Shown here piece after piece: positions 1 through 6,314 of a stretch of DNA of 7,768 nucleotides (the stretch's first letter is position 1; every line of letters begins with the position of its first letter). This DNA is from Actinomycetes bacterium (GTDB lineage Bacteria > Actinomycetota > Actinomycetes > Propionibacteriales > Propionibacteriaceae): positions 1-7,768 of the forward strand of contig JAEXCA010000236.1 in assembly GCA_023393755.1 (NCBI GenBank), in the 5' to 3' direction. Below the pieces are notes generated by a model. It was given only the letters and a program-made list of their open reading frames with translations, was not told the DNA's origin and searched no databases. Made by a program: the position numbers and the translations under genes.

Positions 1-30
1 AACCTGCCTCATGCGGCCCCCAGGTGCTGT

Positions 31-54
31 GACCGCGAGCTGTGCTTCGCGGCC
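31..54 (-). terminator. Possible hairpin downstream of the GH2 gene
   Basis: On the minus strand, about 20 bases after the GH2 stop codon, an 8-bp stem can form between bases 54-47 and 38-31, with one G-U pair and an 8-base loop. There is no run of T after it, so it does not look like a classic intrinsic terminator. High-GC actinomycete terminators often lack the T-run, so this is a plausible but weak 3' end for the lacI-GH2 transcript. The rest of bases 1-73 shows no gene I can support. Confidence 0.3.
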
Positions 55-73
55 CTTCGTGCTGTCAGGGAGT

Positions 74-1897
74 CTAGCCAGGGTCGGCGGCGCCGCTGAT
101 CAGCTCGCGAATCACCCGGGCGGGAAGCTTGGGGGTCCGGTCGGCGTAGGTCAGCCCGTTGGTCTCCTGTCCGGTGTCCGTCAGCTGCGTGTAGCACCAG
201 CCGGCCAGGGTCGGGTGGGCGGGCAACGCGTCGAAGAGAGCACGGAGTTGGCGTTCGAGCTGGTCGGCCCCGGCGACCACCCGGTAACCCCAGGCGCCGG
301 TGCTCGGGTCGGCCATGCTGATACCGCCGAACTCGCTGAGCACGACCGGTGCCCGTCGGGTACCCGCCTCCGGCAACAGCAGCAGCCGGCGCCCTCCCGG
401 CCCGGCCCCGGCCGCCAACCGGTCGATGGCGGCGGCGTCGGCGTAGTCGGCAGCCAGCGCGGCGGGGTCGCGGTAGTCGTGGATGGTGAACAGGTCGGAT
501 TCGGCATGCTCCCAGCCGTCGTTGGAGACCACCGGCCGGGTGCCGTCCAGCGACTTGGTCAGGTGGTACAGCGCCTGCAGGAGGTGCCTCTGCGCCGGCT
601 CCAGCGCTGCCTGCTGGGCGCCCCAGCTCTCGTTCATCGGAACCCAGACGACGACGCTGGGGTGGGAGCCGTCGCGACGGATCGCCTCCGTCCATTCGGC
701 CACCAGGCGCCGGACGGTGGTGGCCGAGAACTCCAGCGCGCTCGGCAGCTCCGCCCACAGCAGCAGGCCGAGCCGATCGGCCCAGTGCAGCAGCCGGGGA
801 TCCTCGATCTTCTGGTGGACCCGGGCGGTGGTGAAGCCCAGCTCCTTGATCAACTCGACCTCGGCGCGCAGCGCTTCCGGGCTGGGCGCCGCCAGGTGCG
901 AGGTCGGCCAGTAGCCCTGTGACAACACGGCGCGGATCGGGTACGGACGGCCGTTGAGCAGCAGGGCGCCGTCCCCGGCGGCCACGCTCCGGATGCCGAG
1001 GTAGCTCTCGACGACGTCCGGAACGCCTTCGCCGGTGAGCGTGACCGTGGCGTCGAGCAGGTGGGGATGCTCCGGCGACCAGCAGATCGCGTCCAGGTCC
1101 TGGCCGTTGGCCAGCTGCGGGACCGGGAGGCTGACCGTCCCCCGCCGTCGGTCCGCCGTGGCCCGGACCTCCCCGATCGGCTCGCCGTTCAACGCCAGCC
1201 TGACCTCGACGGTCGTGCCGGCCGCGGGCGGCCGGGCGAGCTCGTAGTCCAGATCGACCCGGGCCGCCGGAAGGTCGCTGCGCCAGCGCAGGTGCGTCAG
1301 ATGCTGGGCCGGCACCGCCTCCAGCCAGACCGGCTGCCAGATCCCACTGGTGCGGTGGTACCAGATCACGTGCGGCTCGGGCTGCCAATCCTGCTTGCCG
1401 CGGGGCTGCTCCAGGTCGAGCGGATCGTCCTCGACGCGCACCACCAGGTCGAAGGCATGGTCGGCGAACCGGGTCAGCTCGAGGGCGAACGGCGTGTGCC
1501 CGCCCTCGTGCCCACCCACCTGGCAGCCGTCCACCCACACCTGCGCCCGGTAGTCGACAGCGCCGAAGTTGAGCAGCAACCGGCGCCCGGGCGCGAACCC
1601 GGTGGCCGCGATCTCCGCCGCGGTGATCCGGCGGCGGTACCACAGCACCGGGTGGTAGCCGGTCTCACCGATGCCGGACGCCTCCGACTCCGGCGGGAAC
1701 GGCACCTCGATCGTCCGGGTCCGCCACGGCTCGGCGGTCAGCCGGGGCGCGATCGGCTCCTCCCAGGCGCCGAAGTCGAACTCCCAGGGACCGCTGAGAT
1801 CGACCCACTCGGGGCGGACCAGTTGGGGACGGGGATAGCGTCCGGACTGCCGTGAGGCGGCGCCCGGCGGGCAGTCCGGAATCCGGGATTCGACCAT
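74..1897 (-). CDS. Glycoside hydrolase family 2 protein (beta-galactosidase/beta-glucuronidase-like), cytoplasmic
   Basis: A 607-residue retaining exo-type glycosidase predicted to hydrolyse a terminal beta-linked sugar from an imported oligosaccharide. The domain order is that of GH2: an N-terminal jelly-roll sugar-binding domain (about 20-190, ending in the typical TSGIWQPVWLE stretch), an immunoglobulin-like domain (about 195-300) and a TIM barrel (about 310-607). Both catalytic glutamates are visible: the acid/base E423 in MNESWG and the nucleophile E522 in LSEFGG. Near the C-terminus, GWCYTQLTD resembles the conserved late-barrel segment of this group. No signal peptide or membrane segment is present, so it should act inside the cell. 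The frame is open further upstream, to an ATG at 1954, but that start would lie inside lacI and upstream of the promoter. The ATG at 1897 fits the promoter exactly (see that entry); no Shine-Dalgarno precedes it. It lies 22 bp after lacI on the same strand. Family assignment is firm. The sugar (galactose, glucuronic acid, arabinose, mannose) cannot be decided from sequence. Confidence 0.92.
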   Translation of the reverse strand: MVESRIPDCPPGAASRQSGRYPRPQLVRPEWVDLSGPWEFDFGAWEEPIAPRLTAEPWRTRTIEVPFPPESEASGIGETGYHPVLWYRRRITAAEIAATGFAPGRRLLLNFGAVDYRAQVWVDGCQVGGHEGGHTPFALELTRFADHAFDLVVRVEDDPLDLEQPRGKQDWQPEPHVIWYHRTSGIWQPVWLEAVPAQHLTHLRWRSDLPAARVDLDYELARPPAAGTTVEVRLALNGEPIGEVRATADRRRGTVSLPVPQLANGQDLDAICWSPEHPHLLDATVTLTGEGVPDVVESYLGIRSVAAGDGALLLNGRPYPIRAVLSQGYWPTSHLAAPSPEALRAEVELIKELGFTTARVHQKIEDPRLLHWADRLGLLLWAELPSALEFSATTVRRLVAEWTEAIRRDGSHPSVVVWVPMNESWGAQQAALEPAQRHLLQALYHLTKSLDGTRPVVSNDGWEHAESDLFTIHDYRDPAALAADYADAAAIDRLAAGAGPGGRRLLLLPEAGTRRAPVVLSEFGGISMADPSTGAWGYRVVAGADQLERQLRALFDALPAHPTLAGWCYTQLTDTGQETNGLTYADRTPKLPARVIRELISGAADPG

Positions 1898-1903
1898 AGC
1901 CGG

Positions 1904-1932
1904 ATGGTAACCAACTAATTCAGCGCTGTAAA
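1904..1932 (-). promoter_or_regulatory. Promoter of the GH2 gene, probably leaderless
   Basis: Reading the minus strand, a -35-like TTTACA (1932-1927, five of six consensus bases) is followed by a 17-bp spacer and a -10-like TACCAT (1909-1904, four of six). Only six bases separate the -10 element from the ATG at 1897, so the expected transcription start falls on the A of the start codon. There is no Shine-Dalgarno, which fits a leaderless mRNA of the kind common in actinomycetes. The -35 element lies inside the second LacI operator copy, so repressor binding should block this promoter directly. Confidence 0.6.
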
Positions 1933-1933
1933 T
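1916..1933 (-). promoter_or_regulatory. LacI-family operator copy 2 (O2), inside the end of lacI and upstream of GH2
   Basis: The 13 bases ATTTACAGCGCTG (minus strand, 1933-1921) are identical to the operator in the divergent region at 3002-3014. The core CAGCGCTG is a perfect palindrome with a central CpG step, as expected for LacI-family sites. The left half is conserved in full; the right half outside the core is degenerate (AATTA instead of TACA). The site overlaps the last lacI codons, GAT TTA CAG CGC TGA (Asp-Leu-Gln-Arg-stop), and the -35 element of the GH2 promoter. It gives the GH2 gene its own control point in addition to any read-through from lacI. Confidence 0.65.
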
Positions 1934-2960
1934 CGGCAGCAGGCGTGGTGCCACGCTCCACGATCCGGTACCCCACCACGCGGTGCCGACCGATCCCGCG
2001 ATAGCCGGCCATCCGCTCCTGCAGCAGATCCAGCGCCTCGGCGGCGATGGCCGCCTTGTCCGGGGCGACGCTGGTGAGACCGGGGGTACTGCAACGCGCC
2101 AGCGTGGTGTCGTCCCAACCCAGCACGGCGATGTCCCGCGGCACCCGCCGGCCGGCCACGCCGAGGGCCTGCAGCGCGCCCATCGCGAAGGTGTCGTCGC
2201 GGCAGAAGACCGCGTCGATCTCCACGCCCGCGGCCAGCGCCTGCGCCAGCGCCGCCGCGGCGTTCTCGATCGCCCAGCCCTCGCTGCTCAGCACCAGGGC
2301 CGGATCGGGACGGACGCCCGCCCCGAGCAGCGCCTCCTGGTAGCCCTGCAACCGCAGCTGGGTCGAGCCGGTGATGTCGTCGCGGATGGTGGCGAGGAAG
2401 GCGATCCGGCGCCGCCCTCGCGCCAGCAGCAACTCCACCCCCGATCTGGCGGCTTCGACGTTGTCGACCATCACGTGATCCGTTGTCAGCGGGCTGGCGG
2501 ACTCCCCCAGCAGCACCAGCGGCGTGTCCGGCTGCAGCCGGGCGATCTCCAGGGTGTCGATCATCACCGGATGGAAGATCACCCCGTCCACCAGGCCCTG
2601 CTCACGGTCGCGGAGCACCGCGCGTTCCAGCTCGATGCTGTTGGCGGTCTGCTCGAACAGCACCCGGTAGCCTCGCCGGGCCGCCTCCTCACCGACATGC
2701 CGGGAGAGTTCGGCGAAGTACGGCTGATCCACCCAGGGGATGGCCAGCGCGATCATGCCGGTGCGCCCGGTCACCAGCCGCCGGGCCGTCAGGTTGGGCC
2801 GGTAGCCGAGTTCCTCGATGGCGGCCTGCACCCGCGCCCGCAGTTCCGGCGACACGTGAGGGTAGTCGTGGACGACGTTCGACACCGTCTTGCTGGAGAC
2901 GCCCGCCCGCGCGGCCACGTCGGCCAGCCGCACCTGACCACCCGTCCTGCCCTGCGCCAT
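1920..2960 (-). CDS. LacI/GalR-family transcriptional repressor, likely local regulator of this sugar locus
   Basis: A 346-residue DNA-binding repressor with the full LacI architecture. The helix-turn-helix spans about residues 10-31 (VRLADVAARAGVSSKTVSNVV, recognition helix from S22). It is followed by a short helix-rich segment (37-53) and the hinge helix around 56-66 (NLTARRLVTG), in which L62 is the leucine expected to insert at a central CpG. Two periplasmic-binding-protein-like lobes follow from about 67, and would bind the inducing sugar. Typical late motifs are visible, such as VFCRDDTFAMGALQALG and DIAVLGWDDTTLARCSTPGLTSV. The length is normal. The gene is divergent from the transporter operon and in line with GH2, and the matching operator sequence lies at both promoters, so it probably represses both and perhaps itself. 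The start ATG has no Shine-Dalgarno. A TAGTCT -10-like element (2972-2967) sits six bases before it, again suggesting a leaderless mRNA. The effector sugar is unknown. Confidence 0.93.
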   Translation of the reverse strand: MAQGRTGGQVRLADVAARAGVSSKTVSNVVHDYPHVSPELRARVQAAIEELGYRPNLTARRLVTGRTGMIALAIPWVDQPYFAELSRHVGEEAARRGYRVLFEQTANSIELERAVLRDREQGLVDGVIFHPVMIDTLEIARLQPDTPLVLLGESASPLTTDHVMVDNVEAARSGVELLLARGRRRIAFLATIRDDITGSTQLRLQGYQEALLGAGVRPDPALVLSSEGWAIENAAAALAQALAAGVEIDAVFCRDDTFAMGALQALGVAGRRVPRDIAVLGWDDTTLARCSTPGLTSVAPDKAAIAAEALDLLQERMAGYRGIGRHRVVGYRIVERGTTPAADLQR

Positions 2961-2966
2961 GCCGGA

Positions 2967-2972
2967 AGACTA
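2967..2972 (-). promoter_or_regulatory. Candidate -10 element of lacI (leaderless)
   Basis: TAGTCT on the minus strand matches the TAnnnT pattern and lies six bases before the lacI ATG, the same spacing as seen for the GH2 gene. No convincing -35 element is found 17 bp upstream (GGGAAA), so this is a tentative call. Operator O1 would lie upstream of this promoter, so autoregulation is possible but not shown by position. Confidence 0.35.
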
Positions 2973-2997
2973 CCGCCAATCGCGACCGATTTCCCTC

Positions 2998-3026
2998 TTG
3001 AATTTACAGCGCTGTACAGCTAGCGT
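2998..3026 (+). promoter_or_regulatory. Promoter of the transporter operon
   Basis: TTGAAT (2998-3003) and TAGCGT (3021-3026) are -35-like and -10-like elements separated by exactly 17 bp. The spacer is filled by operator O1, so a bound repressor would exclude RNA polymerase. The expected transcription start is near 3033, giving a leader of about 108 bases before the binding-protein gene, which does have a good ribosome binding site. The hexamers are only partial matches to the consensus (four of six and three of six); the spacing and the operator position carry the call. Confidence 0.55.
3002..3018 (+). promoter_or_regulatory. LacI-family operator copy 1 (O1) in the divergent region
   Basis: TACAGCGCTGTA (3005-3016) is a perfect 12-bp palindrome with a central CpG. 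Extended to TTTACAGCGCTGTACA, 7 of 8 bases per half-site match. This is the form expected of a LacI/GalR operator, and the neighbouring repressor has the hinge leucine that pairs with a central CpG. The first 13 bases recur exactly at O2 next to the GH2 gene. O1 occupies the spacer of the transporter promoter. Confidence 0.75.
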
Positions 3027-3033
3027 CTGGGGA

Positions 3034-3137
3034 CAACAAGACGCAGGAGTTGCCGCCAGGGCTGGCGATCAACCGAATCCCCACCGGACACCAGGGACGC
3101 TCGAAGGCGACGCGGACCAGCAACAAGAAGGAGTTGC
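3034..3137 (+). repeat. Imperfect direct repeat in the leader of the binding-protein gene
   Basis: CAACAAG-acgca-GGAGTTGC at 3034-3053 and CAACAAG-aa-GGAGTTGC at 3121-3137 share 15 bases around a variable centre and lie 87 bp apart. The second copy contains the ribosome binding site of the binding-protein gene. The first copy has a GGAG but no start codon at a usable distance, so it is not an obvious leader peptide. It may be chance, a decoy ribosome site or a remnant of a duplication. Confidence 0.4.
3128..3133 (+). promoter_or_regulatory. Ribosome binding site of the binding-protein gene
   Basis: AAGGAG ends seven bases before the ATG at 3141. This fixes the start of the lipoprotein gene and contrasts with the two minus-strand genes, which have no such site. 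Confidence 0.8.
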
Positions 3138-3140
3138 ACC

Positions 3141-4508
3141 ATGAGGAAACCCATCAGGCTGGCCGCCGCGCTGGCGGCCACCGCCGCTCTCGCTCTCATC
3201 GGCGGTTGTGGCAACGGGGGCGCCACCACGCCCCCGGCGAGCCCGGAAGGCTCGTCCAGCGGCGCTCCCAGCAGCGCTCCCGCCGGCGGCACCATCACCT
3301 TCATGGGTTGGGGCTCGCCCCAGGAGGTGGCGGTCTTCGAGCAGTTGATCGCCAAGTACGAGGCCGCCTATCCCGGCATGAAGGTCGACTACGTCAACGT
3401 CCCGGCGGCCGACTTCAACACGAAGCTGCAGACCATGATCGCCAGCAAGCAGATCCCCGACGTCTTCTACCTGACGCCGGAGAACGTGATGCCGTTCGCC
3501 TCCGCCGGGCTGCTGAACGACCTGAGCGGGTACGTCGACAACAACGAGCTGTTCCAGGCCGACAACGTCTGGGCCAAGGCGATCGACATGTACCGCTACG
3601 ACGGCACCACGCCGGGTGTCGGCGCGGTGTACGGGCTGCCGAAGGACATCGGCCCGTTCGCGCTCGCCTACAACAAGGACCTGTTCAAGGCGGCCGGGAT
3701 CCCCGACCCGGATCCGGACGTGCCCTGGACCTGGGACGAGTTCGTCGCCAACGCCAAGAAGCTGACCAGCGGCGACGGCGAGGCCAAGACCTACGGCACC
3801 GCTCCGTACTCGCTGGAGTCCGCGGTGTGGTCCAACGGCGCGGACTGGCTGAACGCCGACCACACCCAGGTGACCGTCACCGACCCGAAGTTCGTCGAGG
3901 CCATGCAGTGGGTGGCCGACCTGATCCTGAAGGAGAAGGTCGCGCCCTCCAACGAGGAGGAGAGCTCGCTGGGCAGCTTCCAGCGGTTCATCGACGGGAA
4001 GATCGGCATGATGGGCATCGGCCCGTGGAGCCAGGGGCAGTTCTGGGACGAGGTGAAGTTCGACTGGGATCTGATGCCGTGGCCGGTGCCGAACGCCGGC
4101 GACAGGCCCGCGATCTGGTACGGCGGAATCGGCTTCGCGGTCGCCGAGTCGAGCCAGAACAAGGAGGCAGCCGCCAACCTGGCCGCCTTCCTGGCCTTCG
4201 ACGAGGACGCGCAGCGCACCAACTTCGAGCTCGGCCAGGCCGTCCCCAACCTGATCGACATGGCCAAGAACGAGTACCTCACGATGGACAAGCCGCCGGC
4301 GAACAAGCAGGAGTTCCTCGACATCATCGAGGACTACGGCCGTCGCGCGACGCAGACCTACACCTTCAACAGCGAGTGGTTCACCGAGTTCAACGCCAAC
4401 GCCGCTAGCGTCTGGCTCGGTGAGCAGACCGCCGCCGAGTACACCGCCGAGGTTGCACCGACCATGCAGGAGATGCTCGACCAGGGCATCGCCGAACAGA
4501 ACAGCTAG
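3141..4508 (+). CDS. ABC transporter sugar-binding lipoprotein (family 1 solute-binding protein, CUT1 type)
   Basis: A 455-residue extracellular binding protein that captures an oligosaccharide and delivers it to the two permeases encoded next. The N-terminus is a lipoprotein signal: basic start (MRKPIR), an alanine/leucine core and a lipobox ending at C23 (LIGGC), the lipid-anchored cysteine. A Ser/Pro/Gly/Ala-rich linker (about 24-50) tethers the mature protein to the membrane. The body is a typical family 1 binding protein, with VAVFEQLIAKYEAAYPGMKVDYV early, QIPDVFYLTPENVMPFASAGLL, and GKIGMMGIGPW. Its tryptophan- and tyrosine-rich stretches (VPWTWDEF, FDWDLMPWPVP) would suit sugar stacking. 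The start is set by the AAGGAG seven bases upstream. It is the first gene of the operon and is followed by a strong hairpin before the permease genes, which fits the usual need for more binding protein than permease. Expression is likely repressed through O1. The ligand is unknown; the neighbouring GH43 and GH2 enzymes point to a plant-type oligosaccharide. Confidence 0.93.
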   Translation: MRKPIRLAAALAATAALALIGGCGNGGATTPPASPEGSSSGAPSSAPAGGTITFMGWGSPQEVAVFEQLIAKYEAAYPGMKVDYVNVPAADFNTKLQTMIASKQIPDVFYLTPENVMPFASAGLLNDLSGYVDNNELFQADNVWAKAIDMYRYDGTTPGVGAVYGLPKDIGPFALAYNKDLFKAAGIPDPDPDVPWTWDEFVANAKKLTSGDGEAKTYGTAPYSLESAVWSNGADWLNADHTQVTVTDPKFVEAMQWVADLILKEKVAPSNEEESSLGSFQRFIDGKIGMMGIGPWSQGQFWDEVKFDWDLMPWPVPNAGDRPAIWYGGIGFAVAESSQNKEAAANLAAFLAFDEDAQRTNFELGQAVPNLIDMAKNEYLTMDKPPANKQEFLDIIEDYGRRATQTYTFNSEWFTEFNANAASVWLGEQTAAEYTAEVAPTMQEMLDQGIAEQNS

Positions 4509-4516
4509 CCCCCCGA

Positions 4517-4551
4517 CGGTGGGTGTGCGCGGCGGCGGCGCGCACCCACCG
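4517..4551 (+). terminator. Strong intercistronic hairpin between binding protein and permease genes
   Basis: A 14-bp stem pairs 4517-4530 with 4538-4551, with one G-U pair and a 7-base loop (GGCGGCG). It begins eight bases after the binding-protein stop codon. No T-run follows and the permease gene starts 35 bases later, so it is unlikely to be a full terminator. The position is typical of a 3' stabiliser or partial terminator that keeps binding-protein mRNA more abundant than permease mRNA. Confidence 0.7.
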
Positions 4552-4586
4552 GCTTCCCTGTCCGCGACACGTGAGGACCAGACCCG

Positions 4587-5471
4587 ATGAGACGCTCGGA
4601 ACGACGTTGGGGCTACCTGATGGTGGCTCCTGCCGTACTGCAGTTTCTGGCCTTCGCCATGATTCCCACCGGGATCGCGATCTACGCCGCCTTCACCAAC
4701 TGGAACGTCCTGAAGGGGACCCGCGACTTCGTCGGGCTGGCCAACTTCGCCGCCTTCCTGCAGGATCCGCGGTTCTGGACCGCCTTCGGCAACACCCTCT
4801 ACATGTTGCTGCCGATCCCGTTCTACCTCGCGCTGGGGCTGCTGTTCGCGCTCGGCTGCCACCGCAACACCCCGGGCAACAAGGTCTTCCGGATCCTGTT
4901 CTACCTGCCCTACATCTCCTCGATCGTGGCGCTGGTGGTGATGTGGAAGTGGCTGTTCAACTACGAGTACGGCCTGATCAACCAGGCGCTGAAGAACTGG
5001 TTCGGCGTCCAGGGCCCGAACTGGCTGGGCGACCCGGTCTGGATCAAGCGCACGATCGTGCTGATGATCGTCTGGAAGATGGTCGGGTTCGTCTCGATCT
5101 ACCTGCTGGCGGCGCTGAAGAACATTCCCGACACCTACTACGAGGCGGCTCGGCTGGACGGCGCCTCGGCGTCGCGGCAGTTCTTCCACATCACCCTGCC
5201 GCTGATCTCACCGATCCTGTTCTTCCTGACCGTGGTGGGGATCATCGGCTCGCTGCAGACCTTCGTCGAGGTGCAGCTGTTCACCAGCGACGGCGGACGT
5301 CGGTACAGCGCGGCCACGGTGACGTACTACATCTGGCAGAAGGCGTTCGATGCCAACCAGATGGGCTACGCCTCGGCCGTCGCGCTCGGCTTCGGCCTGC
5401 TGATCCTGGCGGTGACGATCTTCCAGTTCCGGATCTCCCGCCGCTGGGTCTACGAAGGAGGTGCCGAATGA
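4587..5471 (+). CDS. ABC sugar transporter permease 1 (MalF-like, CUT1)
   Basis: A 294-residue inner-membrane subunit, one half of the channel that moves the sugar from the binding protein into the cell. About six membrane segments can be seen: 10-36, 71-91, 101-124, 155-178, 207-230 and 262-284. The cytoplasmic EAA loop that contacts the ATPase is at about 186-205 (EAARLDGASASRQFFHITLP), with the conserved glycine at G192. The length is on the short side for MalF itself but normal for actinomycete oligosaccharide permeases. The ATG at 4587 is preceded by GAGGA nine bases upstream. Its last bases overlap the next permease in an ATGA, so the two are translationally coupled. No ATPase gene accompanies the pair in this window. 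Confidence 0.93.
   Translation: MRRSERRWGYLMVAPAVLQFLAFAMIPTGIAIYAAFTNWNVLKGTRDFVGLANFAAFLQDPRFWTAFGNTLYMLLPIPFYLALGLLFALGCHRNTPGNKVFRILFYLPYISSIVALVVMWKWLFNYEYGLINQALKNWFGVQGPNWLGDPVWIKRTIVLMIVWKMVGFVSIYLLAALKNIPDTYYEAARLDGASASRQFFHITLPLISPILFFLTVVGIIGSLQTFVEVQLFTSDGGRRYSAATVTYYIWQKAFDANQMGYASAVALGFGLLILAVTIFQFRISRRWVYEGGAE
5455..5462 (+). promoter_or_regulatory. Ribosome binding site of permease 2, inside permease 1
   Basis: AAGGAGGT is a near-perfect match to the 16S rRNA tail and lies five bases before the ATG at 5468, within the last codons of permease 1. It decides the start of permease 2, whose frame is otherwise open for about 900 bases further upstream. Confidence 0.85.
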
Positions 5472-6310
5472 GCTCCACCGCTCGCCGCCGGATCATGCAC
5501 GTGATCGCCTTCGCCACCATGGCGCTCGGCGCGCTGACCATGGTGCTGCCGTTCGCCTGGATGCTGTCGACCTCGCTGAAGGACTCGGCGTTCGTGTTCT
5601 CCTACCCGCCGCAGTGGATCCCCGACCCGGTCGACTGGGCGAACTTCGTCGAGGTGTGGAGCGTGATCCCGCTGGCCCGCGGCCTGCTGAACAGCGCCAT
5701 CGTCACGATCGCGGTCGTCACGCTGGGGACGTTCTCATCCACCATGGCCGCCTTCGCCTTCGCCAAGCTCGACTTCCCGCACAAGGAGAAGATCTTCCTC
5801 GCCCTGCTGGCGACCATGATGATTCCGGTGGTCGTGGTGATCATCCCCCAGTTCCTGGTCTACTCCGAGCTGGGCTGGATCGACACCCTGCTGCCGCTGA
5901 TCGTGCCCGGCACGCTGGGCAACGTCACGATGATCTTCTTCCTCCGCCAGTACATGACCGGGCTGCCGGGCGAGTTGCTGGACGCCGCCCGGATCGACGG
6001 CGCCGGGTTCTTCCGGATCTACTGGAGCATCTTCCTGCCGCTCTGCCGGCCGGCGATCGCCGCGAACGTGATCATCGTGTTCATGGCGACCTGGAACGAC
6101 TATCTCGCACCGTTGCTGTTCACCCACTCGCCGGAGAACTCCACCGTGCAGCTGGTGATCGCCACGCTGGTGTCGTACTACGCCGAGCAGACCGACTTCC
6201 CGATCGTGATGGCCGCCTCGCTGATCGCCATCCTGCCGGTCGTCATCCTGTTCGCGTTCACCCAGAAGCACTTCGTGGACTCGTTCGCCATCTCCGGCAT
6301 GAAGGGCTGA
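5468..6310 (+). CDS. ABC sugar transporter permease 2 (MalG-like, CUT1)
   Basis: A 280-residue inner-membrane subunit that pairs with the preceding permease. It has the MalG-type layout: a first membrane segment at 10-34 followed by the loop TSLKDSAFVF and a proline-rich stretch (SYPPQWIPDP), then segments at about 74-98, 108-132, 140-160, 195-215 and 245-266. The EAA loop is at about 169-191 (ELLDAARIDGAGFFRIYWSIFLP) with glycine G178. The C-terminus (FAISGMKG) resembles the short glycine/lysine ending common in this family. The upstream part of the open frame overlaps permease 1 out of frame and is not coding; the ATG at 5468 is supported by its strong ribosome binding site and the 4-bp ATGA overlap. 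The GH43 gene starts four bases after its stop codon. Confidence 0.93.
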   Translation: MSSTARRRIMHVIAFATMALGALTMVLPFAWMLSTSLKDSAFVFSYPPQWIPDPVDWANFVEVWSVIPLARGLLNSAIVTIAVVTLGTFSSTMAAFAFAKLDFPHKEKIFLALLATMMIPVVVVIIPQFLVYSELGWIDTLLPLIVPGTLGNVTMIFFLRQYMTGLPGELLDAARIDGAGFFRIYWSIFLPLCRPAIAANVIIVFMATWNDYLAPLLFTHSPENSTVQLVIATLVSYYAEQTDFPIVMAASLIAILPVVILFAFTQKHFVDSFAISGMKG

Positions 6311-6314
6311 GCCG

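Noticed and set aside
602..609. A third CAGCGCTG core inside the GH2 gene
   Set aside because: Only the 8-base core matches and the flanks (TTTA/TACA) are absent. An 8-mer of this composition is not unexpected by chance in such GC-rich DNA. It lies far from any promoter.
9..1643. A 544-codon minus-strand open frame overlapping the GH2 gene in another frame
   Set aside because: Arg/Pro/Gly-rich sequence without domains. The GH2 frame has both catalytic glutamates and complete domain order.
1898..1954. Upstream ATG at 1954 as the GH2 start
   Set aside because: It would begin inside lacI and upstream of the predicted promoter, and the extra residues (MAPRLLPIYSAEL...) do not resemble a GH2 N-terminus or a signal peptide.
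2959..3144. Small plus-strand open frame across the divergent region as a leader peptide gene
   Set aside because: It starts upstream of the predicted transcription start, has no ribosome binding site, and runs across the operator. The composition is that of non-coding sequence.
3069..5189. A very long minus-strand open frame (about 700 codons) opposite the binding protein and permease 1
   Set aside because: Its product is rich in Arg, Gly, Val and His with no recognisable domain, and both plus-strand genes have clear families, start signals and motifs. It is a GC-bias shadow.
4523..5467. Long N-terminal extension in the frame of permease 2
   Set aside because: It overlaps permease 1 entirely, has low-complexity Arg-rich translation, and the strong AAGGAGGT and ATGA overlap at 5468 define the true start.
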